64,000 bases of DNA from Sphingobacterium cellulitidis (GTDB taxonomy: Bacteria; Bacteroidota; Bacteroidia; Sphingobacteriales; Sphingobacteriaceae). The DNA is taken from the NCBI GenBank assembly GCA_002245855.1, contig NOUX01000001.1, positions 248,001-312,000 on the forward strand, in the 5' to 3' direction. Position numbers and translations under genes: made by a program. The notes beneath the pieces were generated by a model. It was not told where the DNA came from, made no database searches, and worked only from the letters and a program-made list of their open reading frames with translations. Below are positions 54,181 to 61,971 of this stretch, piece by piece; position 1 is the stretch's first letter, and every line of letters starts with the position of its first letter.

Positions 54181-54609
54181 ATGGAAAACTTGATAGGCAA
54201 ACCCGTGCTGGTGCACCCTATGCTCACCACAGACCCTGCAGACAGGCAGGGGCAGCTGGGCACGATCTCCCATGTAAGCTATGACAGCGAGGTCATCGAG
54301 GTCAGCTTTGCCGATGCGCGTAGGTCGCTCTATGCCACCGATGCCCTGCTGGTATTAAAACCTCATAACGAACTGTACCGCGACATGATGGAATCTTTAC
54401 GGCAAATGGAAGCCCATGACTTCAAGACGCTGCTGCGTATCAGCATGATCCTTGAAAACGGAACCCCGCGCCAGCAGCACGAGGCGCTAGGTATGGCCAT
54501 GGCTAATGAACAGACCCTGCGCTTTGCCACCATGCCCCTGTCCAGCAGGCTGGAACTGACCTTGCCCCAGGACAGGGATGCGCTCTGGGAGAAAGGAATG
54601 AGGCGTTGA
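54181..54609 (+). CDS. Small protein paralogous to 51511-51942 (3' side of coupling protein)
   Basis: The 142-residue protein starts MENLIGKPVLVHPMLTTDP and has RQGQLGTISHVSYDSEV and SLYATDALLVLK, matching the gene on the other side of the coupling protein. The C-terminal half is helical and diverged. It overlaps the M23 peptidase start by 4 bases. Confidence 0.65.
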   Translation: MENLIGKPVLVHPMLTTDPADRQGQLGTISHVSYDSEVIEVSFADARRSLYATDALLVLKPHNELYRDMMESLRQMEAHDFKTLLRISMILENGTPRQQHEALGMAMANEQTLRFATMPLSSRLELTLPQDRDALWEKGMRR

Positions 54610-55220
54610 ACGCGCAGATCCCACGCCCCGGAATCCTGCTCGCCATATTGGCCCTGTTGCTCCTGCCGGACAGGCAGGCCGCACAGACATCCCCTCCAAA
54701 GCGCATTGAACTTTATCCGGTGGCGGACAGGCCAACCGTATTGAAACCTATCCTGCCAAAACCGGCGGTGCCCATACCGGTATCCGTGCCTGTGCCCAAT
54801 CCATCGGCACCCGATATCAGCCTGCCATTGGACGATTACAGGATTACCTCCCGCTTCGGTTGGCGCAGGCATCCCATAACAGGAATGCCCGACTTCCACA
54901 ACGGCATCGACCTTGCCGCCAGGGGACAGGTCGTGCGCAGTATCATGGGCGGAACAGTGGCCGAGACCGGCTATCATAGGAACCTCGGCAATTTCGTACG
55001 CATCGACCATGGCGATGTGCTTAGCGTATACGGACATCTTTCGCACATTACCGTAGAACCCGGCCAGCAGCTTACCGCAGGCTATCCCATCGGCATGACC
55101 GGCACCTCCGGACGCGCTACGGGCGAACACCTGCATTTCAGCATACGCCGAGGTGGCACCTATATCAACCCATGGAAGTTTCTGCATGGACTTATACAAC
55201 AGATCGATAACGAACACTAA
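54606..55220 (+). CDS. M23-family metallopeptidase (peptidoglycan hydrolase)
   Basis: The 204-residue secreted enzyme has N-terminal hydrophobic signal LLAILALLLLPDRQAA. The M23 core holds RFGWRRHPITG, FHNGIDLAARGQ (His and Asp zinc ligands), SVYGHLSHITVEPGQ and TGEHLHFSIRRGG. It probably opens peptidoglycan for the T4SS, as VirB1-type lytic enzymes do. The start is TTG 54606, overlapping the previous stop (TTGA), so it depends on translational coupling. Confidence 0.85.
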   Translation: MNAQIPRPGILLAILALLLLPDRQAAQTSPPKRIELYPVADRPTVLKPILPKPAVPIPVSVPVPNPSAPDISLPLDDYRITSRFGWRRHPITGMPDFHNGIDLAARGQVVRSIMGGTVAETGYHRNLGNFVRIDHGDVLSVYGHLSHITVEPGQQLTAGYPIGMTGTSGRATGEHLHFSIRRGGTYINPWKFLHGLIQQIDNEH

Positions 55221-55229
55221 TCATTTTTT

Positions 55230-56033
55230 ATGGACAATCAATTCAATGAAAACGATCTCCCCATCGGGGAACTAAGGAAAATCGGACTCATCAGGAACGG
55301 CAAACCCGACCTGTCGGAGGAAGACCTCAGCGCCCTGCTCGCAGGGCACCGCACAGACCTCATCACCCTGCGCGACCTGAACAGCGACGGCATACACATC
55401 AAAAAGATGGATGCCAAGCTTTCGCTTGAACGTGACCCCAACGGGCATATCACGCTGCAGCTGCATCCCATTTACCGCGATGTCAGGAAAGACCCCCTTT
55501 TACTGGACTTCGAGGCCGAACAACTCGAGCAGGGTACGCTGACCCATGTCCTGAAAACCTACCAGGCGGGCGACGGCAAGAAAAAGTCGTGGGTCATCGA
55601 GTACGATCCCGAAACCAGGGAGTTCATCGCCACCGATCCCGCCAAGGTTAAGGTTCCCGCGAAGATCAACGGCGAAAAGCTGTCCGACCTCCAGAAAGAG
55701 CAATACCGCAACGGAGATGTCGTCCAGCTCTCGGACGGAACACGCCTGCAACGCCGCGCCAGCAGCCGGAGCGGCGTGACCTCCAACAGGGATGCCCTGA
55801 TGTACTCGCTCATACTGGACGGCGGTATTTCCTACATGCTGCTTCGCGGCCTCCGCAATCTTTTCGGCAACAAAAATAGCCAGAAGGACGCTTACACCGA
55901 GGGCTACCAACGGGCGGTGCAGGACATGCAGCAATGGCAGCGCAATAAGCAACCGCAGGTACAGTTCGCCCCCGATCCACGGCCTGATCTGGAACAGCAC
56001 GAAAGGGGGATCGGGAAAAGCCGCTCCCGATAG
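55230..56033 (+). CDS. DUF4099/DUF3945 mobile-element protein
   Basis: The 267-residue protein has an N-terminal DUF4099-like region (NENDLPIGELRKIGLIRNGK, EEDLSALLAGHRTDLI) and DUF3945-like features (VKVPAKINGEKLSDLQKEQY, GDVVQLSDGTRLQRRASS). These domains are frequent in Bacteroidota conjugative elements, downstream of the tra operon. The role is unknown. Its stop touches the next start. Confidence 0.75.
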   Translation: MDNQFNENDLPIGELRKIGLIRNGKPDLSEEDLSALLAGHRTDLITLRDLNSDGIHIKKMDAKLSLERDPNGHITLQLHPIYRDVRKDPLLLDFEAEQLEQGTLTHVLKTYQAGDGKKKSWVIEYDPETREFIATDPAKVKVPAKINGEKLSDLQKEQYRNGDVVQLSDGTRLQRRASSRSGVTSNRDALMYSLILDGGISYMLLRGLRNLFGNKNSQKDAYTEGYQRAVQDMQQWQRNKQPQVQFAPDPRPDLEQHERGIGKSRSR

Positions 56034-56600
56034 ATGCACACATCCGCATTGACGTGGATCGACAGCCGCGTACGGGACTATTTTGCACCATGGATGGACA
56101 TCACCCCGGCAGGGATACCCATCTTGAAAGCGATGGAGGGTGCAACCGAGCCGCACATGGCAAGGCAGCATTTCCTTTTCCATACCGCGATCGATGCCCT
56201 CTGTTTCTGCCACCTCCATCCCCGGCTGCTGGCAAGGCCCGGTAGCAACGTATTTACCGTCATCGGGCTAAAGCCCACCGCAGGCCAGCTGCTGGCACTC
56301 GGCGACCGCTATCCCAATGCCAGGACGGTCGGCGTATTCGATGACGACCTCTACGGCAGGGTACTCGACTGCAGGGTCGCTCTCTGGCTGATGCGCAGGG
56401 ATACCGTCTTCAGGCTGGATGACGGGCAGGTCACCTTCTCCCACAGGGACAGCACGGTGCGCATCCCGGTGCCGGAGTTTTCCCTGCACCGTTTCCGCGT
56501 GCTCACCGGTTTTCGATCCACCTACCGCACCGTTAAGCCAAAGGGGGCGGTATCGTTTGCCGCCTTGCTGGCACATCGGGAAACCGAACCACCAAATTGA
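56034..56600 (+). CDS. Toprim-like hypothetical protein
   Basis: The 188-residue protein has VFTVIGLKPTAGQLLALGDR followed by NARTVGVFDDDLYGRVLDC, a pattern like a Toprim fold with an acidic DDD cluster. It could be a truncated primase-like or nucleotide-binding protein. No zinc motif is seen. The call is tentative. Confidence 0.5.
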   Translation: MHTSALTWIDSRVRDYFAPWMDITPAGIPILKAMEGATEPHMARQHFLFHTAIDALCFCHLHPRLLARPGSNVFTVIGLKPTAGQLLALGDRYPNARTVGVFDDDLYGRVLDCRVALWLMRRDTVFRLDDGQVTFSHRDSTVRIPVPEFSLHRFRVLTGFRSTYRTVKPKGAVSFAALLAHRETEPPN

Positions 56601-56606
56601 CAAGTT

Positions 56607-56924
56607 ATGATCCCCGAACATTTCAAGCAGAACACCAGCATCGAGATCTCCGTTTTCGGTTTCCCGGTGCAGGTCGAGTATAAATTCTATTGGCCGGAAA
56701 AACGGGAAAAAGACCAGAAAGATCCCCTGGTCAGCCACATCGAGTACCGTGCGGAGTCCGGGATCGTCAGCGAGACCGGTTACCGCTCGCATTTCTTCTA
56801 CACGCAGGCACTCAACGGAACCGACTACGCCTCTATCGAGCAGCTCGTGACCGGGATAGCCGAGAACCTCGCCATCGAGAACGGCTACAGCCCTTCGGCA
56901 CGCGGGCAGATGACCCTTTTCTGA
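56607..56924 (+). CDS. Hypothetical protein, 105 residues
   Basis: A beta-rich protein (SIEISVFGFPVQVEYKFY, SHIEYRAESGIVSETG) with a short C-terminal helix (QLVTGIAENLAIENGY). It is one gene in the tightly packed element. The family is not recognised. Confidence 0.6.
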   Translation: MIPEHFKQNTSIEISVFGFPVQVEYKFYWPEKREKDQKDPLVSHIEYRAESGIVSETGYRSHFFYTQALNGTDYASIEQLVTGIAENLAIENGYSPSARGQMTLF

Positions 56925-56958
56925 ACACATTTTTTAATCTATTTAAAATCCGATTACC

Positions 56959-57831
56959 ATGAACGAGAACAATCTGGAATACCTCAAGAAAACCCTTGAC
57001 GGCCTGGGCTTCGGCAGCAGGCTCAACGATGTGCTGGAGACCGCCATCAGGCGCGAACTCCCGACCTTCAGCCTCGGCATCACCAGCCAGCGAAGACCGC
57101 TCGAGGCAAGGGATGCCGGTGCACCGCGCACCGACCACCTTTCATTTGCCATCAACTTCAACCGATCCAGGGACAGCGATATGTATTTCCTCAATACGTA
57201 TGACGTTACCCTTCGCAGTGCAAATAATCCCGTTGCGATCTCGCAAAGGTTTGACCTGGCCCGGGATCACCGCATCACCGCCCTGCAGGCACACAAGCTG
57301 CTCTCGGGCCTGTCGCTTGAGAAGGAGGTCTTCCTGCGTGGCAGGGACGACAATCAGCAACAGGGTGCGCAGCCCGAAAAGGTCAATATGTGGTTCAAGC
57401 TCAACCTGGACATCACCGATGCCTATGGCAACCACCCCCTGCGCACTTTCAGGCCCGAATATGGGTATGACCTGATCGATGCGCTGCACAAATACCCCAT
57501 AAAGGGACTCGCTACCCCCGAGAAAATGAACGAGGCACACGTCGCACTACGCAATGGCAACTACGTCCAGGCCGAACTCACGATCGGCAAAAAGAATATC
57601 CCGGTATCCATCGCGGCCAATCCCCAGATGAAGACCATCGACATCTATGACAGGAACATGGTGGAGATCCGAGACGAGATCATATTTCCTGAAAAGGCGG
57701 CAACAAAGGAAAGGGAGCGGCAACAGCAGCAAACACCGGAAACACCGTCCCAAAACACCGGACAGGTGGCCGAAGCACTGCCCTGGGAACAGGAAGCCGG
57801 GCAGGAAAAAGACCAGAAAAGGGGGAGGTAG
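56959..57831 (+). CDS. Conjugative-element hypothetical protein with Gln-rich tail
   Basis: The 290-residue protein has a structured N-terminal 230 residues (LGFGSRLNDVLETAIRREL, SFAINFNRSRDSDMYFLNTY, NIPVSIAANPQMKTIDIYD). A polar tail rich in Gln and Glu follows (RERQQQQTPETPSQNTG). The middle resembles the C-terminal region of DUF3945 proteins, so it may be a paralogous or split partner of the gene at 55230. The function is unknown. Confidence 0.6.
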   Translation: MNENNLEYLKKTLDGLGFGSRLNDVLETAIRRELPTFSLGITSQRRPLEARDAGAPRTDHLSFAINFNRSRDSDMYFLNTYDVTLRSANNPVAISQRFDLARDHRITALQAHKLLSGLSLEKEVFLRGRDDNQQQGAQPEKVNMWFKLNLDITDAYGNHPLRTFRPEYGYDLIDALHKYPIKGLATPEKMNEAHVALRNGNYVQAELTIGKKNIPVSIAANPQMKTIDIYDRNMVEIRDEIIFPEKAATKERERQQQQTPETPSQNTGQVAEALPWEQEAGQEKDQKRGR

Positions 57832-57834
57832 GGC

Positions 57835-58344
57835 ATGGCAGACTATTGCTCCAACTCCGTCACCTTCTCCGGCAGCAACAGCGACAGGGCATTGGCCCAC
57901 TGTGCTGCCCTGGAATATAATTCGCCTCCCTTCCTGGACATCTTTATTTACCGGGACACGTTCAATTTCGAGTCTCGGTGGTCGCCACCGATTGCCGAAC
58001 TCAACCGCCTCGCCGAACGGTTCGACGTCAGCTACAACCTGACCTACCGGCCTCCCCATGAAGACCGCGCCTTCTTTGAGTATATCTGTTTGCAACAGGT
58101 CGCCCTTGAGCCTTCCGCCGACCATATCCGGCAGGTCATCAATAGGGCGCAGACCGGCGAGCAGCTCAAAGAAGCAGGCGCATTGGTCGAAGGCCTGCTC
58201 CGGGATCGCTCTTATGACCTTCCAGAGCTTGGGCTTTTCGCCTGCCTGTTGCAGAAACGTACCGATCAGCTCGGTGTGGACAATTCGCGCGCACCCGATC
58301 CCTGGGAGCCGGATCAGTCCGCAAAAACGAAGCGCGGGCGTTAG
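57835..58344 (+). CDS. api92/DUF1281-like protein 1
   Basis: The 169-residue protein begins MADYCSNSVTFSGSNSDRAL, and SRWSPPIAELNRLAERFDV follows. Its start resembles the xxxWC.N.V.F.G opening of DUF1281 (api92-like ferredoxin-fold) proteins. It is related in plan to the genes at 60217 and 60799. The role is unknown; such genes are frequent in phages and conjugative plasmids. Confidence 0.55.
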   Translation: MADYCSNSVTFSGSNSDRALAHCAALEYNSPPFLDIFIYRDTFNFESRWSPPIAELNRLAERFDVSYNLTYRPPHEDRAFFEYICLQQVALEPSADHIRQVINRAQTGEQLKEAGALVEGLLRDRSYDLPELGLFACLLQKRTDQLGVDNSRAPDPWEPDQSAKTKRGR

Positions 58345-58449
58345 GCCGGGTTTATTCCATTGCCTTGTAGGACTGCGGAACGTCTCCGCCGCCGCGCACC
58401 ACGCTATCGCCGGCTGCGTTCGGTTCGTCGGACCGACCCCGTAGACCTT

Positions 58450-58510
58450 AGGGCACCCGCGCGCGGACTTAAAGCGCACCCCCTGCCAGGGGCAGACAAT
58501 ACCGTGCCCT
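58450..58510. other. Possible nested hairpin in a non-coding gap
   Basis: AGGGCAC (58450) can pair with GTGCCCT (58504), enclosing a CCCCTG..CAGGGG stem. The 240-bp region 58345-58584 has no gene and is GC-rich. It is a weak structural candidate. Confidence 0.3.
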
Positions 58511-58584
58511 TTAAGACCGCGCTTCATCCTGCCCGCAGGAACACCCCATGACGGGGAACACAAAACACATTCAGGACATAGCAT

Positions 58585-58785
58585 ATGAAAAGAATATTCC
58601 AGCGCATCGACCGGATCAGGGGATCCGGCTTTGCCACCCTCAACCTCGAAACCTCATCGCCACATTACCATCTCAACGGCAGGCGCTTTCCCGTACACAG
58701 CATCGGCAACCCCGACATCAAGTGCAGGGTAACACTTATCGTGGATGGCCAGCCCATGGACTTTACCATCGAGCAGATCCTTTGA
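58585..58785 (+). CDS. Small hypothetical protein
   Basis: The 66-residue basic protein (MKRIFQRIDRIRGSGFATLN, VTLIVDGQPMDFTIEQIL) has a start supported by the packed context and codon use like its neighbours. The family is not recognised. Confidence 0.5.
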   Translation: MKRIFQRIDRIRGSGFATLNLETSSPHYHLNGRRFPVHSIGNPDIKCRVTLIVDGQPMDFTIEQIL

Positions 58786-58810
58786 CCCTTTCACTCCTTA
58801 TATATAAGAC

Positions 58811-59665
58811 ATGAACAAGATCCGGCTACGCACGCCCATCTCTTACTACGGCGGCAAGCAGAAGCTCGCCGCAAGGATCATCTCCCTCATTCCACGGCAT
58901 ACCCTTTATTGCGAACCATTCGTGGGCGGGGCGGCCATCTTTTTTGCCAAGCGCCCCTCCAAGGTAGAGGTCATCAACGATACCAACCTCGAACTGGTCA
59001 ACTTCTACAGGGTTGCCAAGGAAGACTTCACCGGGTTGGAGGCCGAGATACGCACCTCGCTCCACAGCCGCGACCTGCACCGAAAGGCCTGGGTGGTCTA
59101 CAACAACCCTGAGCTGTTCTCCGACGTCAGGCGGGCATGGGCCGTCTGGATACTCAGCACCCAATCCTTCGCCGGTATGCTCGACGGCAGCTGGGGATTT
59201 GACATCTCTTCCAACACCACCACGCGCAAGGTCAACAGCAAGCGCGACGGCTTTACCCGGGTATTGGCCGACAGGCTGCAGCGCTGCCAGCTCGAATGCG
59301 CCGATGCACTTTACGTCATCGCCAGCAGGGATACCCCCGATAGTTTCTTCTATTGCGATCCGCCTTATTACAACTCGGATCTCGGTCATTATGACGGCTA
59401 CAGCGAACGCGACTACGAAGAGCTCCTCTACCTGCTCAGCAGGATAAAGGGCAAGTTCCTGCTCTCGTCCTATCCTTCGCCACCGCTGGAGCGGTACACC
59501 AAACAGTACGGCTGGCAAAAATGGTCGATCAGGCAAAAGGTCTCGGTCAATGCCAAGGGCGGCGACCAGAAGACAAAGACCGAGATGCTCGTGGCCAATT
59601 ACCCCATAGGCGAGCAGCTGGAGGCCGATTTCGATGAACCTTTTGATACCGCAGGCGATGGATAG
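58811..59665 (+). CDS. D12-class (Dam-like) N6-adenine DNA methyltransferase
   Basis: The 284-residue protein has PISYYGGKQKLAARI, then CEPFVGGAAIFFAKRP (SAM-binding motif I, ~residue 35) and FFYCDPPYYNSD (catalytic DPPY, ~182). This order defines the alpha/D12 class. As an orphan methylase on the element, it could protect incoming DNA from host restriction. It ends 8 bp inside the next gene. Confidence 0.9.
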   Translation: MNKIRLRTPISYYGGKQKLAARIISLIPRHTLYCEPFVGGAAIFFAKRPSKVEVINDTNLELVNFYRVAKEDFTGLEAEIRTSLHSRDLHRKAWVVYNNPELFSDVRRAWAVWILSTQSFAGMLDGSWGFDISSNTTTRKVNSKRDGFTRVLADRLQRCQLECADALYVIASRDTPDSFFYCDPPYYNSDLGHYDGYSERDYEELLYLLSRIKGKFLLSSYPSPPLERYTKQYGWQKWSIRQKVSVNAKGGDQKTKTEMLVANYPIGEQLEADFDEPFDTAGDG

Positions 59666-60179
59666 CTACGTAAGGCCGACAATCGATCCCCATGCGGTAT
59701 TCTATGACGGCACGCATGCCTTCTTCGAACGCTTCGAGGACTCCTTCAAGGGCAGCAGCACCGCCTGGGACAATACCGTGCACGGCTTCTTCTTTGCCGA
59801 CAAAAGGGAAAATGCGCTCCTGTTCGGCGACACCATCATCACCGCCAATCTCGACGTCAGGAATCCCAAAGACCTCAGGCTGCATTCCATTTTCAGCGAC
59901 GGAAGCCAGGCTTCGACTATTTGGGAGATCCTTAGCGGGGACAGGCTGGACAATGCCACGGCACTGCAGACCATCTACGATGAGATCAGCCTTGGGGAGA
60001 TCGGCGAAATGTACGATAGCCTGAACAGCGAGGATGCGCACGAAATCATGATCGCCGCCGGTTATGATGGCATCGTGTCCAATCTCGGTAACCAGCAGGT
60101 CGAATACGTGGTGTTCAATGCTTCCCAGATCACGGTGCTGTCCATCGACCGGGAGCTGTCCAGGGGACGCTCCCTGTAA
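59658..60179 (+). CDS. ART-PolyVal-like protein
   Basis: The ~173-residue protein from ATG 59658 has AVFYDGTHAFFERFEDSFKG, VHGFFFADKRENALLFGD and a C-terminal AAGYDGIVSNLGNQQVEYVV, NASQITVL. This series resembles the ADP-ribosyltransferase-like ART-PolyVal fold found in phage and plasmid polyvalent proteins, which can be injected with DNA. Catalytic residues are not certain. An upstream in-frame start at 59634 is possible. Confidence 0.6.
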   Translation: MDSYVRPTIDPHAVFYDGTHAFFERFEDSFKGSSTAWDNTVHGFFFADKRENALLFGDTIITANLDVRNPKDLRLHSIFSDGSQASTIWEILSGDRLDNATALQTIYDEISLGEIGEMYDSLNSEDAHEIMIAAGYDGIVSNLGNQQVEYVVFNASQITVLSIDRELSRGRSL

Positions 60180-60216
60180 AACATAATTTATCAGGTAAAA
60201 GATTAAAAGATCGCAT

Positions 60217-60705
60217 ATGGAAAACTGGTGCTGTAATTCCGTTCAATTCTCGGTTGAACCCGGAGCACTCCGGGAAATCACCTGGCTGTTCCGGGCAATG
60301 TCCGCCCTGGAAAAAGAAACCGGGCAGGGGCAGCGTCCGCCATTTATCGAAGGCAACGAGGGGTACATCCACCATATAGACTTCTTCGACCGGAATATAT
60401 TTTTCGAGACGCCCTCGGTGCCGAACATCGGCCTGCTGGTGCAGGTCGCCGATCGCTATGGAGCGGATTTCGCGCTCGACTACCATGAATTAGGATGCGC
60501 GGTGTTCGGAGAAGCCGACTACATGCAGGGGACACTGACCGATATCCGGCTCGGGTTGGAAGATTTCGAGCAGTTCAGCTATGACTTGCAGGAACAGGCC
60601 TATGTATATGAAGGCCTTTATTACGACAGCGATGCCGAGATACTCGAAATGATGCTGGCGATAAAAAAGGAACAGCAGGACTATCCATCCGGTCACCGGA
60701 GATAG
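60217..60705 (+). CDS. api92/DUF1281-like protein 2
   Basis: The 162-residue acidic protein begins MENWCCNSVQFSVEPGALRE and has HIDFFDRNIFFETPS and VADRYGADFALDYHELG, GCAVFGEADYMQG. It is paralogous to the next gene, and the opening WC.N.VQFS is shared. The function is unknown. Confidence 0.6.
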   Translation: MENWCCNSVQFSVEPGALREITWLFRAMSALEKETGQGQRPPFIEGNEGYIHHIDFFDRNIFFETPSVPNIGLLVQVADRYGADFALDYHELGCAVFGEADYMQGTLTDIRLGLEDFEQFSYDLQEQAYVYEGLYYDSDAEILEMMLAIKKEQQDYPSGHRR

Positions 60706-60798
60706 TCTGTTACCCGCTAAAAAGAAAAATGCACCCTGATGCGGCAGCCCCTTCGCCCGCTGAAGGGCAATGACCAACCACAATAAAAACTGACAGCT

Positions 60799-61284
60799 AT
60801 GGCAAATTGGTGCTACAATGTCGTCCAGTTCTCTGGCGACGAGCAAAAGATAAAGGAAATCGATGCCCTGTTCAACGAAATGTCCGAACGGGAAAAGCAG
60901 GCCCGGGAGGGACAGCTGCCGTCATTCGTTGAGGCGGATACCGGATACCTCTTTGATATCTATGTACAGGATGGATACATCAGCTATGAAACCAAATGGG
61001 CACCGAACACCGATGTCCTCGTGCAGATCGCCGACCACTTCCAGACCGGATTCATCCACGAATACCAGGAGCCGGGCATGTGCATTTTTGGCGAAGCGAC
61101 CTATCAGGACAAAGAACTCGTGGACATCAGCCTTGACGACAATGATCTGGAGTTGTTCCACTATGAGGATGACATCGGCTATGTTTATGAGGGACAGACC
61201 TACGAAAGTGACGTAGAGATCATGGAGCTGTTACTCGAGAAGAAGAAAGGGGGACTGGACAGTCCTCGCGGATATGGTCGTTAG
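60799..61284 (+). CDS. api92/DUF1281-like protein 3
   Basis: The 161-residue acidic protein begins MANWCYNVVQFSGDEQKIKE and has SYETKWAPNTDVLVQIADHF, EYQEPGMCIFGEATY and DDNDLELFHYEDDIGYVYEG. Alignment with 60217-60705 is collinear over the whole length, so this is a tandem duplication. The function is unknown; small acidic proteins can be anti-restriction or DNA-mimic proteins, but that is speculation. Confidence 0.6.
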   Translation: MANWCYNVVQFSGDEQKIKEIDALFNEMSEREKQAREGQLPSFVEADTGYLFDIYVQDGYISYETKWAPNTDVLVQIADHFQTGFIHEYQEPGMCIFGEATYQDKELVDISLDDNDLELFHYEDDIGYVYEGQTYESDVEIMELLLEKKKGGLDSPRGYGR

Positions 61285-61382
61285 CATATCGCCGACTGGC
61301 AAAAAAGAAAATACCCCATCCGGGGCATCACGTATAACTTTCAGAAATCCTTCGCGGAAAATACGGTATTCTCCAGCGGCCA

Positions 61383-61613
61383 TTAGTAATGCCTTCCGTC
61401 CCGGGATTGTGAACGCAGCCACTCATCGAACCGATCCTCACGATCCCGGCGGCGTTGTTCCTCCCGGTCACGTTTTCCCACGCCCCAGATAAAAAGCACC
61501 CACGCCCCGACAACTGCGGCACGTACCGGCCAGGGGTTGGACATCGACAGCGTGGCGAGCAAGGCTCCCGCAGAGAACATGGATGTGATGCAGAAATAAA
61601 TGAAAGCCTTCAT
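61383..61613 (-). CDS. Small two-helix membrane protein
   Basis: The 76-residue protein has two hydrophobic helices (FIYFCITSMFSAGALLA, AAVVGAWVLFIWGVG) and a charged tail (KRDREEQRRRDREDRFDEW). A strong ribosome-binding sequence AAGGAGG (61621-61627, minus strand) lies 7 nt before ATG 61613, which supports this strand. It is divergent from the small gene before the recombinase. Unknown. Confidence 0.6.
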   Translation of the reverse strand: MKAFIYFCITSMFSAGALLATLSMSNPWPVRAAVVGAWVLFIWGVGKRDREEQRRRDREDRFDEWLRSQSRDGRHY

Positions 61614-61730
61614 GGTATTGCCTCCTTAACTATACTACAAATATACATATAAATATCTGTATATCAATCTTTTATTTGCTGTTTTTTTACACTAGGCAGC
61701 TTTCCATTATTCGCCCAAACACCACACCTC

Positions 61731-61928
61731 ATGAAATACGTAAAAAAGGAAGATATAACACGCAGGCACGACGTCACCGTCGAGGAAGTGAAGTCCATAC
61801 CCATGTTCGCCCACTTTACGGACGAACAGGCGAAAGAGGTCATTGATACCGTGAAAATATTTGTCGAAATTGCGCTCGATTGTTACAGAAAACAACAGGA
61901 AAATCAAGGCAATACCGCTGATTTTTAG
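61731..61928 (+). CDS. Small protein upstream of the recombinase
   Basis: The 65-residue protein (MKYVKKEDITRRHDVTVEEV, FTDEQAKEVIDTVKIFVEIA) is helical and lies 43 bp before the recombinase, probably in the same operon. It might be a recombination directionality factor by position only. Confidence 0.55.
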   Translation: MKYVKKEDITRRHDVTVEEVKSIPMFAHFTDEQAKEVIDTVKIFVEIALDCYRKQQENQGNTADF

Positions 61929-61971
61929 TATATTAGAGCATTGTTTAAGCCAACGTTTTAATTGATCGCTT

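Noticed and set aside
60799..61284. Anti-restriction (ArdA-like) identity for the acidic api92-like proteins
   Set aside because: They are acidic and small, but no ArdA motif is visible; only the DUF1281-like opening is supported.
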